Below are positions 50,448 to 59,236 of a DNA stretch of 64,000 nucleotides, piece after piece. Below the pieces are notes generated by a model, which made no database searches, was not told the origin of the DNA, and worked only from the letters and a program-made list of their open reading frames with translations. The stretch's first letter is position 1. Every line of letters starts with the position of its first letter. Position numbers and translations under genes: made by a program. This DNA comes from an uncultured Gammaproteobacteria bacterium (GTDB lineage: Bacteria; Pseudomonadota; Gammaproteobacteria; Pseudomonadales; Pseudohongiellaceae): positions 62,001 through 126,000 of the forward strand of contig CAINTJ010000029.1 in assembly GCA_903853385.1 (NCBI GenBank). The letters are read 5' to 3'.

Positions 50448-51112
50448 GCAGCAGGCCTCATCAAGGTATAGGCATGACTTCCCAGCGCACCAAAGAGCGA
50501 ATGGTGCAACGCTTGGGAGATCAGGGGATTGCCAATCTGCGGGTGATGGAAGCCATGCTGCATGTGCCGCGTCATTTGTTTGTGGATGAGGCCTTTGCCC
50601 AGCGCGCCTATGAAGATGCCGCGTTACCGATAGCCTTCAACCAGACCATTTCCCAGCCCTTGATCGTGGCCAGGATGACCGAGATTCTGGTTAATGCATT
50701 GCCCGACCAAAGCCCCCGCATCCTGGAAATCGGGACCGGCTGTGGTTACCAGACTGCGATACTTGCCCGCTTGTTCGATCATGTATACAGCATTGAGCGC
50801 ATTGCGGGTTTGCTGGAAAAAACCCGTGTCAGGTTGTCGGGGCTGGGCATTGCCAATCTGTCCTTGAAATGCGCAGATGGCAGTTTTGGCTGGTCTCAGC
50901 ATTCACCATTTGACGGCATTCTCATAACAGCGGCTGCTCCGGAAGTGCCACCGGCGCTGGTCAAGCAGCTGTCTGATGGGGGGGTGTTGGTGGTGCCGGA
51001 GGGTACCAATCAGCAGGTGTTGCGGGTTTATCGCAAGAATGGCAACTCCCTGGAAGTGCAAAATCTTGAACCGGTCCGGTTTGTGCCGTTACTGGGAGGG
51101 GTGGAACGTTGA
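50444..51112 (+). CDS. pcm: Protein-L-isoaspartate O-methyltransferase
   Basis: 222 residues. MVQRLGDQGIANLRVMEAMLHVPRHLFVDEA, the substrate segment PIAFNQTISQPLIVARMTEIL, the SAM motif ILEIGTGCGYQTAILARLF and VVPEGTNQQVL are conserved. It repairs isoaspartyl residues in aged proteins. In E. coli and Pseudomonas nlpD and rpoS follow; here the next gene is yceD after 118 bp, in which I see no supported gene. Confidence 0.97.
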   Translation: MSSRPHQGIGMTSQRTKERMVQRLGDQGIANLRVMEAMLHVPRHLFVDEAFAQRAYEDAALPIAFNQTISQPLIVARMTEILVNALPDQSPRILEIGTGCGYQTAILARLFDHVYSIERIAGLLEKTRVRLSGLGIANLSLKCADGSFGWSQHSPFDGILITAAAPEVPPALVKQLSDGGVLVVPEGTNQQVLRVYRKNGNSLEVQNLEPVRFVPLLGGVER

Positions 51113-51230
51113 TGGCTAAGCGCGGGCAAAAGCCTCCAAGGCCAAATTTGATGGCAAATCAAACAGTTCCACTGCCTGCCATGCAAATAGATTTTGACAG
51201 TAAGGGGATCGATCTCTATCATGCGCGCCC

Positions 51231-51851
51231 ATGTTGTCGGTCCAATTCCCAGAACGTGTAGATGCAGCCAAGTTGTTCGCACGCTTTGGACGCATTGATG
51301 CAGCTATAACTCTCACGAGATTCACTCGGCTTGTGCCCTATCTGGCTGGCTCAGAGGGTGAGGTGCAAGTGAATTTGCAATTCGGTCTGGATGCAGAAGG
51401 GCGCAAATTGCTGACGGGTTCGATTGCTGCAAGTCTGGAGCTGGTTTGTCAGCGCTGTCTTAAAGGCATGCAACAGTCAGTAGTCAGTGAGCTTTCGGTG
51501 CTGGTTTTTGCCAACCAGGCTGAACTGGAACAGCAAATGAGTGCGCAGGCGCAGGAAAGTCTGGAGCAGGATGTACTTTTGCTTGATGAAATACAGTCAT
51601 CCGAAGCGGCTTCCACCAAGTCGCCGGACAAGACTCCGGAAAAGTGCGATCAGGAACTGGACGTGATTGCGGTGGTCGAAGATGAACTGATACTCAGTTT
51701 GCCCTTGGCGCCGATGCATGAAGACATTGACTGCAGCAAGGTCTGGACACAAATTCGTGACCAGGAGCCGCAGGAAGACGGGCAAGGTTTGGATAGCGTT
51801 GGTAACAGTCCGTTTGCTATGCTGGCCAAATTGAAAAAAGATAACACCTAG
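51231..51851 (+). CDS. yceD: YceD/DUF177 family protein, precedes rpmF
   Basis: 206 residues. LSVQFPERVDAAKLFARFG opens, LELVCQRCLKGMQQ contains the conserved Cys pair, and LILSLPLAPMHED with the C-terminal NSPFAMLAKLKKD is the DUF177 end. YceD is linked to 23S rRNA accumulation in plants and bacteria and is nearly always next to rpmF, as here. ATG 51231 is used; a nearby ATG at 51221 is in another frame. It is longer in the middle (about 100-145, acidic) than the E. coli protein. Confidence 0.92.
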   Translation: MLSVQFPERVDAAKLFARFGRIDAAITLTRFTRLVPYLAGSEGEVQVNLQFGLDAEGRKLLTGSIAASLELVCQRCLKGMQQSVVSELSVLVFANQAELEQQMSAQAQESLEQDVLLLDEIQSSEAASTKSPDKTPEKCDQELDVIAVVEDELILSLPLAPMHEDIDCSKVWTQIRDQEPQEDGQGLDSVGNSPFAMLAKLKKDNT

Positions 51852-51968
51852 CGGCTGCATGCAGCTGGTAGTTAAAGAACGACGGTTATATTAAGCTTTA
51901 AGTATGCTACGTAACTGGTTGAAAATAAGTAATAATTTATCTGCAGCACGCAGATAGGAGCGACCGCC

Positions 51969-52148
51969 ATGGCAGTACAACAGAACAGAAAAACCCGATC
52001 CAAGCGTGACATGCGCAGATCCCACGATGCACTGACTGCATCTACCGTATCCACTGACAGTGAAACTGGTGAGCGTCATCGCCGTCACCACATGACTGCT
52101 GACGGTGTTTACCGTGGCCGTCAGGTTGTTCAGCTCAAGAAAGACTGA
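51969..52148 (+). CDS. rpmF: 50S ribosomal protein L32
   Basis: 59 residues, too short to appear in many gene lists but unmistakable: [20 protein letters not shown], then [20 protein letters not shown] and VVQLKKD. GGAG lies upstream of the ATG at 51969. It has no zinc Cys motif, as is usual in gammaproteobacteria. A terminator follows at 52189 and separates it from fabD, and plsX, which normally comes next, is absent. Confidence 0.97.
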   Translation: MAVQQNRKTRSKRDMRRSHDALTASTVSTDSETGERHRRHHMTADGVYRGRQVVQLKKD

Positions 52149-52188
52149 AACCCTGTTGTGTCCTGCCTTTAGCGGAGACACAGTATGC

Positions 52189-52216
52189 AAAAAACAGCTC
52201 ATTTGGGCTGTTTTTT
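52189..52216 (+). terminator. Intrinsic terminator after rpmF
   Basis: Stem AAAAAACAGC / GCTGTTTTTT with an 8-base loop and the T6 run in the right arm, 40 bases after the rpmF stop. It would stop most yceD-rpmF transcripts before fabD. Confidence 0.75.
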
Positions 52217-52263
52217 GTTTTGCCCTTTCACGATTTCACTTACAGAAGTAACTCTAACTAGCT

Positions 52264-53226
52264 ATGTCGACACCATCAGCCGGTAAATTTGGCATGGTAT
52301 TCCCAGGCCAGGGTTCCCAGCATGTCGGAATGCTGGCCGAACTTGCCGCCAGTTTTGCTACTGTCCAGGCCACATTCCGTGAAGCTTCCGCCGTGGTCGG
52401 CTATGACCTGTGGCAACTGGTGCAAGCCGGCCCTGCCGACCAACTTGCCCTCACCCATGTTACCCAGCCGTTGATGCTGACCAGTTCAGTTGCCGTTTGG
52501 CGTGTGTGGCAGCAGCAGGGCGGGCGCCAGCCGGTTTTGATGGCCGGGCATAGTCTGGGCGAATATTCAGCGCTGGTATGTGCTGGTGCCCTGGATTTTG
52601 CCTCCACCGTTATGCTGGTACGCCAACGTGGTGAATTCATGCAAAGTGCTGTGCCTGTGGGTACCGGCACCATGGCAGCTGTACTGGGTCTGGATGATGC
52701 GGTTGTCGTGCAATGTTGTGCACAAGCCAGTAACCATGAAGAAGTAGTTACCGCTGCCAATTACAATTCGCCTGGACAAATCGTCATCGCAGGCCATGTC
52801 GCTGCCATTGAGCGGGCTGTGGCACTGTGCAAGGAAGCGGGCGCCAAGCGTGCCTTGCTGTTACCGGTGAGTGCGCCGTTCCATTCCCCCCTGATGGCTC
52901 CCGCGGCAGCACAATTTGCGGCAGTGCTCGCCGAAGTCGCCGTGCAAGCCCCCAATATCCCGGTCATCCAGAATTATGGCTTGCAGTCTAGCAGTGCACC
53001 GGATGAGATACGCCGCAATCTGGTAGCCCAAATTGCCAACCCTGTACCTTGGGTGGCAACCATGAATCAGTTTGTCGATCGCAAGGTAGTACAGTTGCTG
53101 GAAATTGGTCCTGGCAAGGTGCTGACGGGCCTCAACAAGCGTATCAATTCCACACTGGAAACTATTGCAATCAACGATCCGGCCAGCCTTAATCAGGCCT
53201 TGGGCCATATTGCAGCACTGGGTTAG
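52264..53226 (+). CDS. fabD: Malonyl-CoA-ACP transacylase FabD
   Basis: 320 residues. FPGQGSQHVGMLAEL opens. GHSLGEYSALVCAGAL holds the catalytic Ser. The conserved Arg is in VRQRGEFMQ. The His is in PVSAPFHSPLM. The C-terminal LEIGPGKVLTGLNKRI closes the domain. It loads malonate on ACP. The ATG is poorly preceded by a ribosome-binding site. It is the first fab gene here; in Pseudomonas-like genomes plsX stands just before it and in E. coli plsX and fabH. Confidence 0.98.
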   Translation: MSTPSAGKFGMVFPGQGSQHVGMLAELAASFATVQATFREASAVVGYDLWQLVQAGPADQLALTHVTQPLMLTSSVAVWRVWQQQGGRQPVLMAGHSLGEYSALVCAGALDFASTVMLVRQRGEFMQSAVPVGTGTMAAVLGLDDAVVVQCCAQASNHEEVVTAANYNSPGQIVIAGHVAAIERAVALCKEAGAKRALLLPVSAPFHSPLMAPAAAQFAAVLAEVAVQAPNIPVIQNYGLQSSSAPDEIRRNLVAQIANPVPWVATMNQFVDRKVVQLLEIGPGKVLTGLNKRINSTLETIAINDPASLNQALGHIAALG

Positions 53227-53252
53227 TCGTCACCAGCAGCCAGGAATCAAAC

Positions 53253-53996
53253 ATGAGCATAGCCAATAAAATTGCAGTTATCAGCGGCGCCAGCCGCGGC
53301 ATAGGCAAAGCCATTGCACTGGAGCTTGGCAAGCGTGGTGCTGTCGTTATCGGGACCGCTACCAGCGAAGCCGGCGCAGCCCAGATTTCAGCTTATTTGT
53401 ACGAAGCCGGTATCAAAGGGCAAGGATTGGTACTGGATGCCGGCTCTGATGTTGCTACCGAAGCTTTTGGCAAACAAGTCCTGGACCAGTTCGGCGTGGT
53501 GGAAATCCTGGTCAACAATGCTGGCATTACCCGCGACAACCTGATGCTGCGCATGAAGGAAGAGGAGTGGGATGCTGTTATTAATACCAATCTCAGCTCG
53601 GTATTTCGTTTGACCCGCAGTTTCCTGCGTGGCATGGCCAAAGCCCGCTGGGGGCGCATTATCAGTATAAGTTCGGTGGTAGGCTCCAGTGGCAATGCAG
53701 GACAGGCCAACTACGCAGCTGCCAAAGCCGGTATGGAAGGGTTTTCACGTGCCTTGGCCATGGAAATTGGCAGCAGAGGCATTACCGTCAACTGCGTAGC
53801 GCCCGGGTTCATTGATACTGACATGACCCGCAATTTGGCTGCTGAGCATGCAGAGGCACTCAAGAGCAAGATTCCGTTGGGCCGTTATGGTCAACCGGAA
53901 GAGATCGCGGCAGTGGTCGGTTTTCTGGCCTCCCAGGAGGCTGGATATATCACTGGCGAAACCATCCATGCCAATGGCGGGATGTATATGGCATAA
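53253..53996 (+). CDS. fabG: 3-oxoacyl-ACP reductase FabG
   Basis: 247 residues of the SDR family. AVISGASRGIGKAIALELGKRG binds NADPH (the usual TG is SG here). VNNAGITRDNLMLRMKEEEW, ISISSVVGSSGNAGQANYAAAKAGMEGF with the Ser-Tyr-Lys catalytic set, and APGFIDTDMTRNL are conserved. It reduces 3-ketoacyl-ACP. It follows fabD by 26 bp. Confidence 0.98.
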   Translation: MSIANKIAVISGASRGIGKAIALELGKRGAVVIGTATSEAGAAQISAYLYEAGIKGQGLVLDAGSDVATEAFGKQVLDQFGVVEILVNNAGITRDNLMLRMKEEEWDAVINTNLSSVFRLTRSFLRGMAKARWGRIISISSVVGSSGNAGQANYAAAKAGMEGFSRALAMEIGSRGITVNCVAPGFIDTDMTRNLAAEHAEALKSKIPLGRYGQPEEIAAVVGFLASQEAGYITGETIHANGGMYMA

Positions 53997-54096
53997 TCCT
54001 GTCCGTTGCCTGAATGCTTGATGAACAACACAATCACCTCATACAACCCATACACAACAGCAACACCCAATCTGCGTACCTGGAGCTTAAAGCAAT

Positions 54097-54333
54097 ATGA
54101 GTAGCGTTGAAGAACGAGTCCGTAAAATTGTCTGTGAACAACTCGGCGTCAAAGAAGAAGAAGTAAAAAACGAAGCGGCCTTCGTTGAAGATCTCGGAGC
54201 CGATTCGCTGGACACCGTTGAACTGGTCATGGCCCTCGAAGAAGAATTTGAAACAGAAATCCCCGATGAAGAAGCTGAAAAAATCACTACGGTTCAGCTG
54301 GCCATCGATTACATCAACAAGCACCTCACCTGA
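54097..54333 (+). CDS. acpP: Acyl carrier protein
   Basis: 78 residues. The phosphopantetheine Ser lies in [21 protein letters not shown] (Ser in DSL). The remainder is strongly acidic as usual. It is preceded by a C/A-rich, probably unstructured leader of 100 bases and TGGAG, which suits strong independent translation. An intrinsic terminator follows at 54406, so it can be expressed in excess of fabF. Confidence 0.98.
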   Translation: MSSVEERVRKIVCEQLGVKEEEVKNEAAFVEDLGADSLDTVELVMALEEEFETEIPDEEAEKITTVQLAIDYINKHLT

Positions 54334-54405
54334 TTTGTCGGCCAGGTTTGGCCATAGTCTTGACCAACATCCGCAAGATGCTGTGTTATCAGACACACGT
54401 TGAGA

Positions 54406-54437
54406 AGCTGCTCCGGTCTCCCCGGAGTGGCTTTTTT
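54406..54437 (+). terminator. Intrinsic terminator between acpP and fabF
   Basis: Stem CTCCGG / CCGGAG around TCTCC, extended by AGC / GCT across a mismatched TG pair, and followed by T6. It starts 72 bases after the acpP stop and ends 31 bases before the fabF GTG. Confidence 0.85.
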
Positions 54438-54468
54438 CATGAATGGGGTTTACTGGCAGGAGAGTGCA

Positions 54469-55707
54469 GTGTCGCGTAGAAGAGTGGTAGTGACCGGCAT
54501 CGGAGCCCTTACCTGTCTTGGCAATAATTGCGCGGATACATGGAAGGGATTGTGTGAAGGTAAAAGCGGTATAGCACCTATCACGCACTTTGATGTTTCT
54601 GCTTTCACCACCCGCTTTGGTGGTTCAATCCGCAATTTTGATGTCACCGAATACATGCCTGTGAAAGAAGCCCGTCGCATGGACGAGTTCCTGCACTATG
54701 GCATTGCTGCCGGGCGCCAAGCGGTAAAAGATGCCGGACTTGAACAAGCGGGTTACGATCCACTGCGTGTGGGTGTTGCTGCCGGCTCTGGCATCGGTGG
54801 CATTACTTCGATTGAAGATGCACTGCATACCATTGACCGCAGCGGACCTCGTAAAATTTCACCTTTCTTTGTGCCGGGATCAATCATCAACATGATTGCA
54901 GGTACACTTTCAATCCAGTTCAATTTTCAGGGACCGAACATTGCCATTGCCACGGCTTGCACCACCGGCACCCACAACATTGGCATGGCAGCGCGTCTGA
55001 TTGCCTATGGCGATGCCGATGCAATGGTGGCGGGCGGTTCAGAAAAAGCCAGTTCACCGGTTGGGCTGGGTGGCTTTTGTGCGGCGCGGGCACTGTCGAC
55101 GCGTAATGATGATCCACACACAGCCAGCAGACCCTGGGACAGGGATCGTGATGGTTTTGTGCTAAGCGACGGTGCCGGCATGCTGGTGCTGGAAGAATAT
55201 GAAGCTGCCAAAAAGCGCGGAGCACCAATTTACGCAGAGCTGGTGGGTTTTGGCATGAGCGGGGATGCATTCCACATCACTGCACCTGCAGAAAATGGCA
55301 GGGGAGCAGCAGCATGCATTCGCAATGCCTTGCATGACGCCCGCTTGGATCCGGGAGCTGTCCAGTACATCAACGCGCACGGCACCTCTACTCCTGCAGG
55401 CGATTTTGCAGAAACGCAGGCGGTACACCAGGTGTTCGGTGCCAATGCCGGCAAAGTGGCGATCAGTTCTACCAAATCGATGATTGGTCATCTGCTGGGA
55501 GCTTCAGGTGCAGTAGAAGCGATTTTCAGCATTCTGTCATTGCGCGACCAGGTGGCGCCGCCGACGATCAATCTGCAAAATCCTGGCGAAGGCTGTGATC
55601 TTGATTATGTGCCCAACACAGCTCGTCAAATGAAAATGGATGTCGTAATCAGCAACTCGTTTGGCTTTGGTGGCACCAACGGTTCGCTGGTGTTCAAACG
55701 ACTCTGA
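54469..55707 (+). CDS. fabF: 3-oxoacyl-ACP synthase II FabF
   Basis: 412 residues. The GTG at 54469 ([17 protein letters not shown]) has AGGAG upstream and gives the family N-terminus; an in-frame start at 54400 would begin inside the terminator. The catalytic Cys is in [13 protein letters not shown], the two His are in [12 protein letters not shown] and [13 protein letters not shown], and [17 protein letters not shown] ends the protein. It elongates acyl chains, including palmitoleate to vaccenate. Confidence 0.98.
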   Translation: MSRRRVVVTGIGALTCLGNNCADTWKGLCEGKSGIAPITHFDVSAFTTRFGGSIRNFDVTEYMPVKEARRMDEFLHYGIAAGRQAVKDAGLEQAGYDPLRVGVAAGSGIGGITSIEDALHTIDRSGPRKISPFFVPGSIINMIAGTLSIQFNFQGPNIAIATACTTGTHNIGMAARLIAYGDADAMVAGGSEKASSPVGLGGFCAARALSTRNDDPHTASRPWDRDRDGFVLSDGAGMLVLEEYEAAKKRGAPIYAELVGFGMSGDAFHITAPAENGRGAAACIRNALHDARLDPGAVQYINAHGTSTPAGDFAETQAVHQVFGANAGKVAISSTKSMIGHLLGASGAVEAIFSILSLRDQVAPPTINLQNPGEGCDLDYVPNTARQMKMDVVISNSFGFGGTNGSLVFKRL

Positions 55708-55712
55708 CCCCG

Positions 55713-56525
55713 ATGTTGCTGAACGGACAGCCCGCATCCGAAATCAATTTGCTGGATCGTGGTCTGGCTTACGGGGATGGTTTGTTCGAAACCATGCTGA
55801 TTCACCAGCACAAAGTGGTTTTTCTGGCAGAGCATCTCACGCGCTTGCAGCGGGGTTGTGAACAGCTTGGCATGGAGCTGGATCAGGCTGCGCTCGACGC
55901 CGAACTGGCGCTGATGCTGGCAAGCTCAACTGCAAGCAATGGCGTGCTGAAAGTAATGGTGACACGGCATGCCGGTGGTCGCGGTTATCGTCCCGGCGCT
56001 GCCACCTGCAATCGCATTCTTACTATGCATCCCGCGCCGGACTATCGTGATTCACATCCCGAGCAGGGCATCGCCATGTTCGTGTGTCGCCAGCGTTTGT
56101 CACGACAGCCGGCCCTGGCAGGACTCAAGCACTTGAACCGGCTGGAACAGGTGCTGGCCAGTCGCGAATGGCCGGACGAATCTTGCATGGAAGGCTTGAT
56201 GCTGGATACGGAAGGGCTGGTGATCGAAGGTACCCGTAGCAACCTGTTTGCGGTCATCAAAGGCAAATTGTTGACGCCGGATTTGTCACTTTCCGGCGTT
56301 GCAGGTGTCATGCGTAATGTGCTGCTGGCAAATTTCGGTGCAGCAGTGACGGTTTCCACGCTTACACTGGAACAAGTGCGGCAGGCAGAGGAAATATTCG
56401 TCTGCAACAGCATCAACGGAATTTGGCCGGTGCTGTCGTTGCAAACCCCGGGCGAGACCTGGCACTTTACCAGTGGCCACCGGGCCCAACAGGCTCAGGC
56501 CTGTTTTGTGGAGGCACTGGTGTGA
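55713..56525 (+). CDS. pabC: Aminodeoxychorismate lyase
   Basis: 270 residues of PLP fold type IV. LLDRGLAYGDGLFETMLIH opens, the PLP-binding Lys is in LKHLNRLEQVLASREW, and GLVIEGTRSNLFAVIKGKLLTPDLSLSGVAGVMRNVLL completes the site. It releases pyruvate to give p-aminobenzoate for folate. It lies 5 bp after fabF and overlaps mltG by 4 bp, the standard fabF-pabC-mltG order. Confidence 0.95.
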   Translation: MLLNGQPASEINLLDRGLAYGDGLFETMLIHQHKVVFLAEHLTRLQRGCEQLGMELDQAALDAELALMLASSTASNGVLKVMVTRHAGGRGYRPGAATCNRILTMHPAPDYRDSHPEQGIAMFVCRQRLSRQPALAGLKHLNRLEQVLASREWPDESCMEGLMLDTEGLVIEGTRSNLFAVIKGKLLTPDLSLSGVAGVMRNVLLANFGAAVTVSTLTLEQVRQAEEIFVCNSINGIWPVLSLQTPGETWHFTSGHRAQQAQACFVEALV

Positions 56526-57538
56526 AGGCCTGGATCATATTGCACTGGCGACAAGCGTGTGGGTTGCTCGCACTGCTGCTGACAGTCGCGGTGGCAGGAC
56601 GTTGCTGGCTGTTCATGCAGCACTTGAAAGCACCGTTGTTGCTGCGCAATTCGTATGTGCTAACCGTTGAAAATGGCAGTAATTTCACCCGTATCCTGCG
56701 CCAACTGCAAAGGGACGCCGTCATCGACAATGATGATCTGCTCTATTATGTGCGTTACAACCATCTGGGCAGCCACATCAAGGCCGGCGAATATGAACTG
56801 GTGGCTGGCATGACCGCACTGGGTCTGGTGCAACTGCTGCAAGAGGGCAGAGTGATTGAATACCAGGTGCGCATCGGTGAAGGCTGGAAGTTGCATGAAG
56901 CGATCCAGGCGCTGCACGCACATCCGGCCGTGAAACCCACACTTGATGCCGATGATGCGCTGGCGTTGCAGAATGCATTCGGCATGGAGCATTATCCGGA
57001 AGGCATGGTATTCCCGGAAACCTACCAATTTGAGCGCAATACGACTGATCTGGAAATCCTGCAAAGAGCCAGATCGCTGATGGACAGGATTCTGCAAGCC
57101 GCGTGGGCCGAGCGGGATGCAGGCTTGCCTTACCAAAGTCCCTATGAAGTGATGATCATGGCTTCAATCATTGAGAAGGAAACCGGATTAACTGCCGAAC
57201 AACCGCAAATCAGTGGCGTGTTCATCCGTCGTTTGCAGCAGCATATGAAGTTGCAGACTGATCCCACCGTTATTTATGGCATTGGCGCGGCATTCGATGG
57301 CAACCTCACGCGCCTGCACCTGCAGATTGACACACCCTACAATACATATACCCGCGAAGGTCTGCCGCCTACTCCCATTGCAATACCTTCACGTAATGCG
57401 ATCTTTGCCAGCGTGCATCCAGCCCAAGGTACTGCGCTATATTTTGTGGCAAAAGGCGACGGCAGCCACTATTTTTCAGCTACGCTTGCAGAGCACAATG
57501 CAGCAGTACGTCAATACCAGAGCAGCAAAAAACCATGA
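56522..57538 (+). CDS. mltG: Endolytic murein transglycosylase MltG
   Basis: 338 residues. One N-terminal membrane helix (about 10-25) precedes a LysM-like part and the YceG catalytic domain: FPETYQFERNT, MIMASIIEKETGLTAEQPQISGVFIRRL with the catalytic Glu, LQTDPTVIYGIG, NTYTREGLPPTPIAIPSRNAIFASVHP and LYFVAKGDGSHYFSATLAEHNAAV. It cleaves nascent glycan strands and sets their length. GTG start overlapping the pabC stop (GTGTGA). Confidence 0.96.
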   Translation: MKAWIILHWRQACGLLALLLTVAVAGRCWLFMQHLKAPLLLRNSYVLTVENGSNFTRILRQLQRDAVIDNDDLLYYVRYNHLGSHIKAGEYELVAGMTALGLVQLLQEGRVIEYQVRIGEGWKLHEAIQALHAHPAVKPTLDADDALALQNAFGMEHYPEGMVFPETYQFERNTTDLEILQRARSLMDRILQAAWAERDAGLPYQSPYEVMIMASIIEKETGLTAEQPQISGVFIRRLQQHMKLQTDPTVIYGIGAAFDGNLTRLHLQIDTPYNTYTREGLPPTPIAIPSRNAIFASVHPAQGTALYFVAKGDGSHYFSATLAEHNAAVRQYQSSKKP

Positions 57539-58203
57539 GTGAACACGAACAACCAGGCCGAGGCAAATTCATTGCCATTGAAGGCGTCGATGGCGCCGGC
57601 AAGGGCGTGCAGAGCCGATTGCTGCGGGATGCGCTGCAAAAGTGCAATGTGCCGGTGTTGCTGACGCGGGAACCGGGCGGTTCCGCCGGCGCTGAGCAAA
57701 TACGCACTTTGCTGGTCAGCGGTGACACCGATAAATGGGACAGCATGACGGAACTGTTGCTGGTCTATGCAGCACGCCGCAGCCATTTGCTACAAACCAT
57801 TCTGCCGGCTTTGGCAGCGGGGACCTGGGTGATCACGGACCGCTTTGCAGATTCCTCACGCGCTTTTCAAGGTTTTGCCGGCGGCCTCGGGCTGGAGGTG
57901 GTAGAGAAAATTCATCAGGAAGTTGTCGGCACCAATGACCCGGATCTGGTGCTGGTACTGGATCTGGACCCGGCAACGTCTCTGGCCCGTGCCAGACTGC
58001 GCGGCACGGGAGAAGATCGTTTTGAAAAAAAAGGTGAAGACTATCAACGTAAAGTGCGCGAAGGTTTTCGCATGCTGGCGCAACGCTCACCCAGCACGCA
58101 TCGTGTGATTGATGCCAGTAGCAGTGTCGAAACTGTAGCCCGGTGCATCCGGCAACAAGTGGCCCAGGCGCTGTGCGTGCCAGCTTTGATTGCAGTAGGG
58201 TAG
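57535..58203 (+). CDS. tmk: Thymidylate kinase with an unusual P-loop
   Basis: 222 residues. The fold and other landmarks are standard: FIAIEGVDGAGKGVQSRLL, TREPGGSAGAEQIRTLL, VYAARRSHLLQTILPAL, WVITDRFADSSRAFQGFAGGLG and LDLDPATSLARARLRG. The P-loop normally reads GAGKT/ST; here it is GAGKGV, lacking the Ser/Thr that ligates Mg. An adenylate-kinase-like GKG with Val in place of Thr is seen instead. It phosphorylates dTMP. It sits in its expected place between mltG and holB and overlaps mltG by 4 bp. Confidence 0.93.
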   Translation: MSEHEQPGRGKFIAIEGVDGAGKGVQSRLLRDALQKCNVPVLLTREPGGSAGAEQIRTLLVSGDTDKWDSMTELLLVYAARRSHLLQTILPALAAGTWVITDRFADSSRAFQGFAGGLGLEVVEKIHQEVVGTNDPDLVLVLDLDPATSLARARLRGTGEDRFEKKGEDYQRKVREGFRMLAQRSPSTHRVIDASSSVETVARCIRQQVAQALCVPALIAVG

Positions 58204-58207
58204 GCAT

Positions 58208-59227
58208 ATGTCGGATGCAGTAATCCCAAGCAGTCTCTTGCCGTGGCAGCAATCGCAGTTCCAGCGCTTGCAAATTCTGGCAAGCAACAACCGGCTGGCA
58301 CATGCCTGGTTGTTTGCCGGCAAGCCCGGCATTGGCAAGCTGGCGTTTGCCCAGCACTTTGCACGTTATTTGTTGTGCCGCAAGGCCGGCAACCACGGTC
58401 CGTGTGGCAGTTGCCAGGACTGCCATTTGTTCAGCGCGGGTACGCATCCGGACTGGCTATTGTTACAGCCTGAATTGCGACAACTGAAAATAGAACTGAT
58501 TCGCGATGCCATCAGCTTCGCGCAGAATACTTCCCAGCGCGGTGGCGCCAAGGTCATCATCATCACTCCGGCTGAATCAATGAACAACAATGCCGCCAAT
58601 GCCTTGTTGAAAATTCTGGAAGAACCGCCGGCGCAAACTTTTGTCCTGCTGGTAAGCGAGCAGCCGGGCTTGTTGTTGCCTACCTTGCGCAGTCGTTGCC
58701 AGCGGCTCGATTTCCCGGCGCCGCCAGCCGCGCAGGCCCTGGCTTGGCTGCAGACCCAGGCCGAGGCAGGCAAAAACCCGGCTTTCCATCTGCAATTGGC
58801 CCAGGGAGCGCCTTTGCATGCGTACAAACTCATGCAGGCCGGAGCAGAACAAGGCTTTGGGGTGTTGATGAATAATCTGGAAGCGGTAGCGAATGGCGCG
58901 TCCACGCCCGTGCAAGCCGCGAAAAATTGTGACGAACTGGGATTTGCCACTACTATCGACTACCAGTTGTTGGGAATGTCTTTGTTGCTGGCAGTGCTGC
59001 AGGGTGGTGCTGCGCTGGTCGTACCCCCGCTTGAACCATTGTTGTCCAGGTGTAATCAAGTGGCCGGAACCGGTATGATCCGCCGCCTGCACGATTATTA
59101 TCAGAGTCTGGTAAAGGCCAGAAAAACAGCAATGGCCACCAATAACGCCAATCCCCAGTTGATGCTTGAGGCACTGTTCGCCGAATGGAGCCGGGTAGTG
59201 GCATTCAAACGGGCAAGTGCCCACTGA
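58208..59227 (+). CDS. holB: DNA polymerase III delta-prime subunit
   Basis: 339 residues of the clamp-loader AAA+ family. AWLFAGKPGIGKLAFAQHF is the degenerate P-loop typical of delta-prime. CRKAGNHGPCGSCQDCHLF holds the zinc Cys set, NNAANALLKILEEPPAQTFVLLVSEQ is the Walker B/sensor 1 region, and LPTLRSRCQRLDFPAP contains the SRC motif. It is the rigid stator of the clamp loader. It follows tmk by 4 bp. Confidence 0.96.
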   Translation: MSDAVIPSSLLPWQQSQFQRLQILASNNRLAHAWLFAGKPGIGKLAFAQHFARYLLCRKAGNHGPCGSCQDCHLFSAGTHPDWLLLQPELRQLKIELIRDAISFAQNTSQRGGAKVIIITPAESMNNNAANALLKILEEPPAQTFVLLVSEQPGLLLPTLRSRCQRLDFPAPPAAQALAWLQTQAEAGKNPAFHLQLAQGAPLHAYKLMQAGAEQGFGVLMNNLEAVANGASTPVQAAKNCDELGFATTIDYQLLGMSLLLAVLQGGAALVVPPLEPLLSRCNQVAGTGMIRRLHDYYQSLVKARKTAMATNNANPQLMLEALFAEWSRVVAFKRASAH

Positions 59228-59236
59228 TATCCTGAT

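Noticed and set aside
51112-51260. Possible short gene between pcm and yceD (starts MAKRGQKPPRPN on the plus strand), and a leftward frame ending NLALEAFARA
   Set aside because: Neither resembles a known family. The plus-strand frame runs into yceD and the leftward one overlaps it; no ribosome-binding site stands out.
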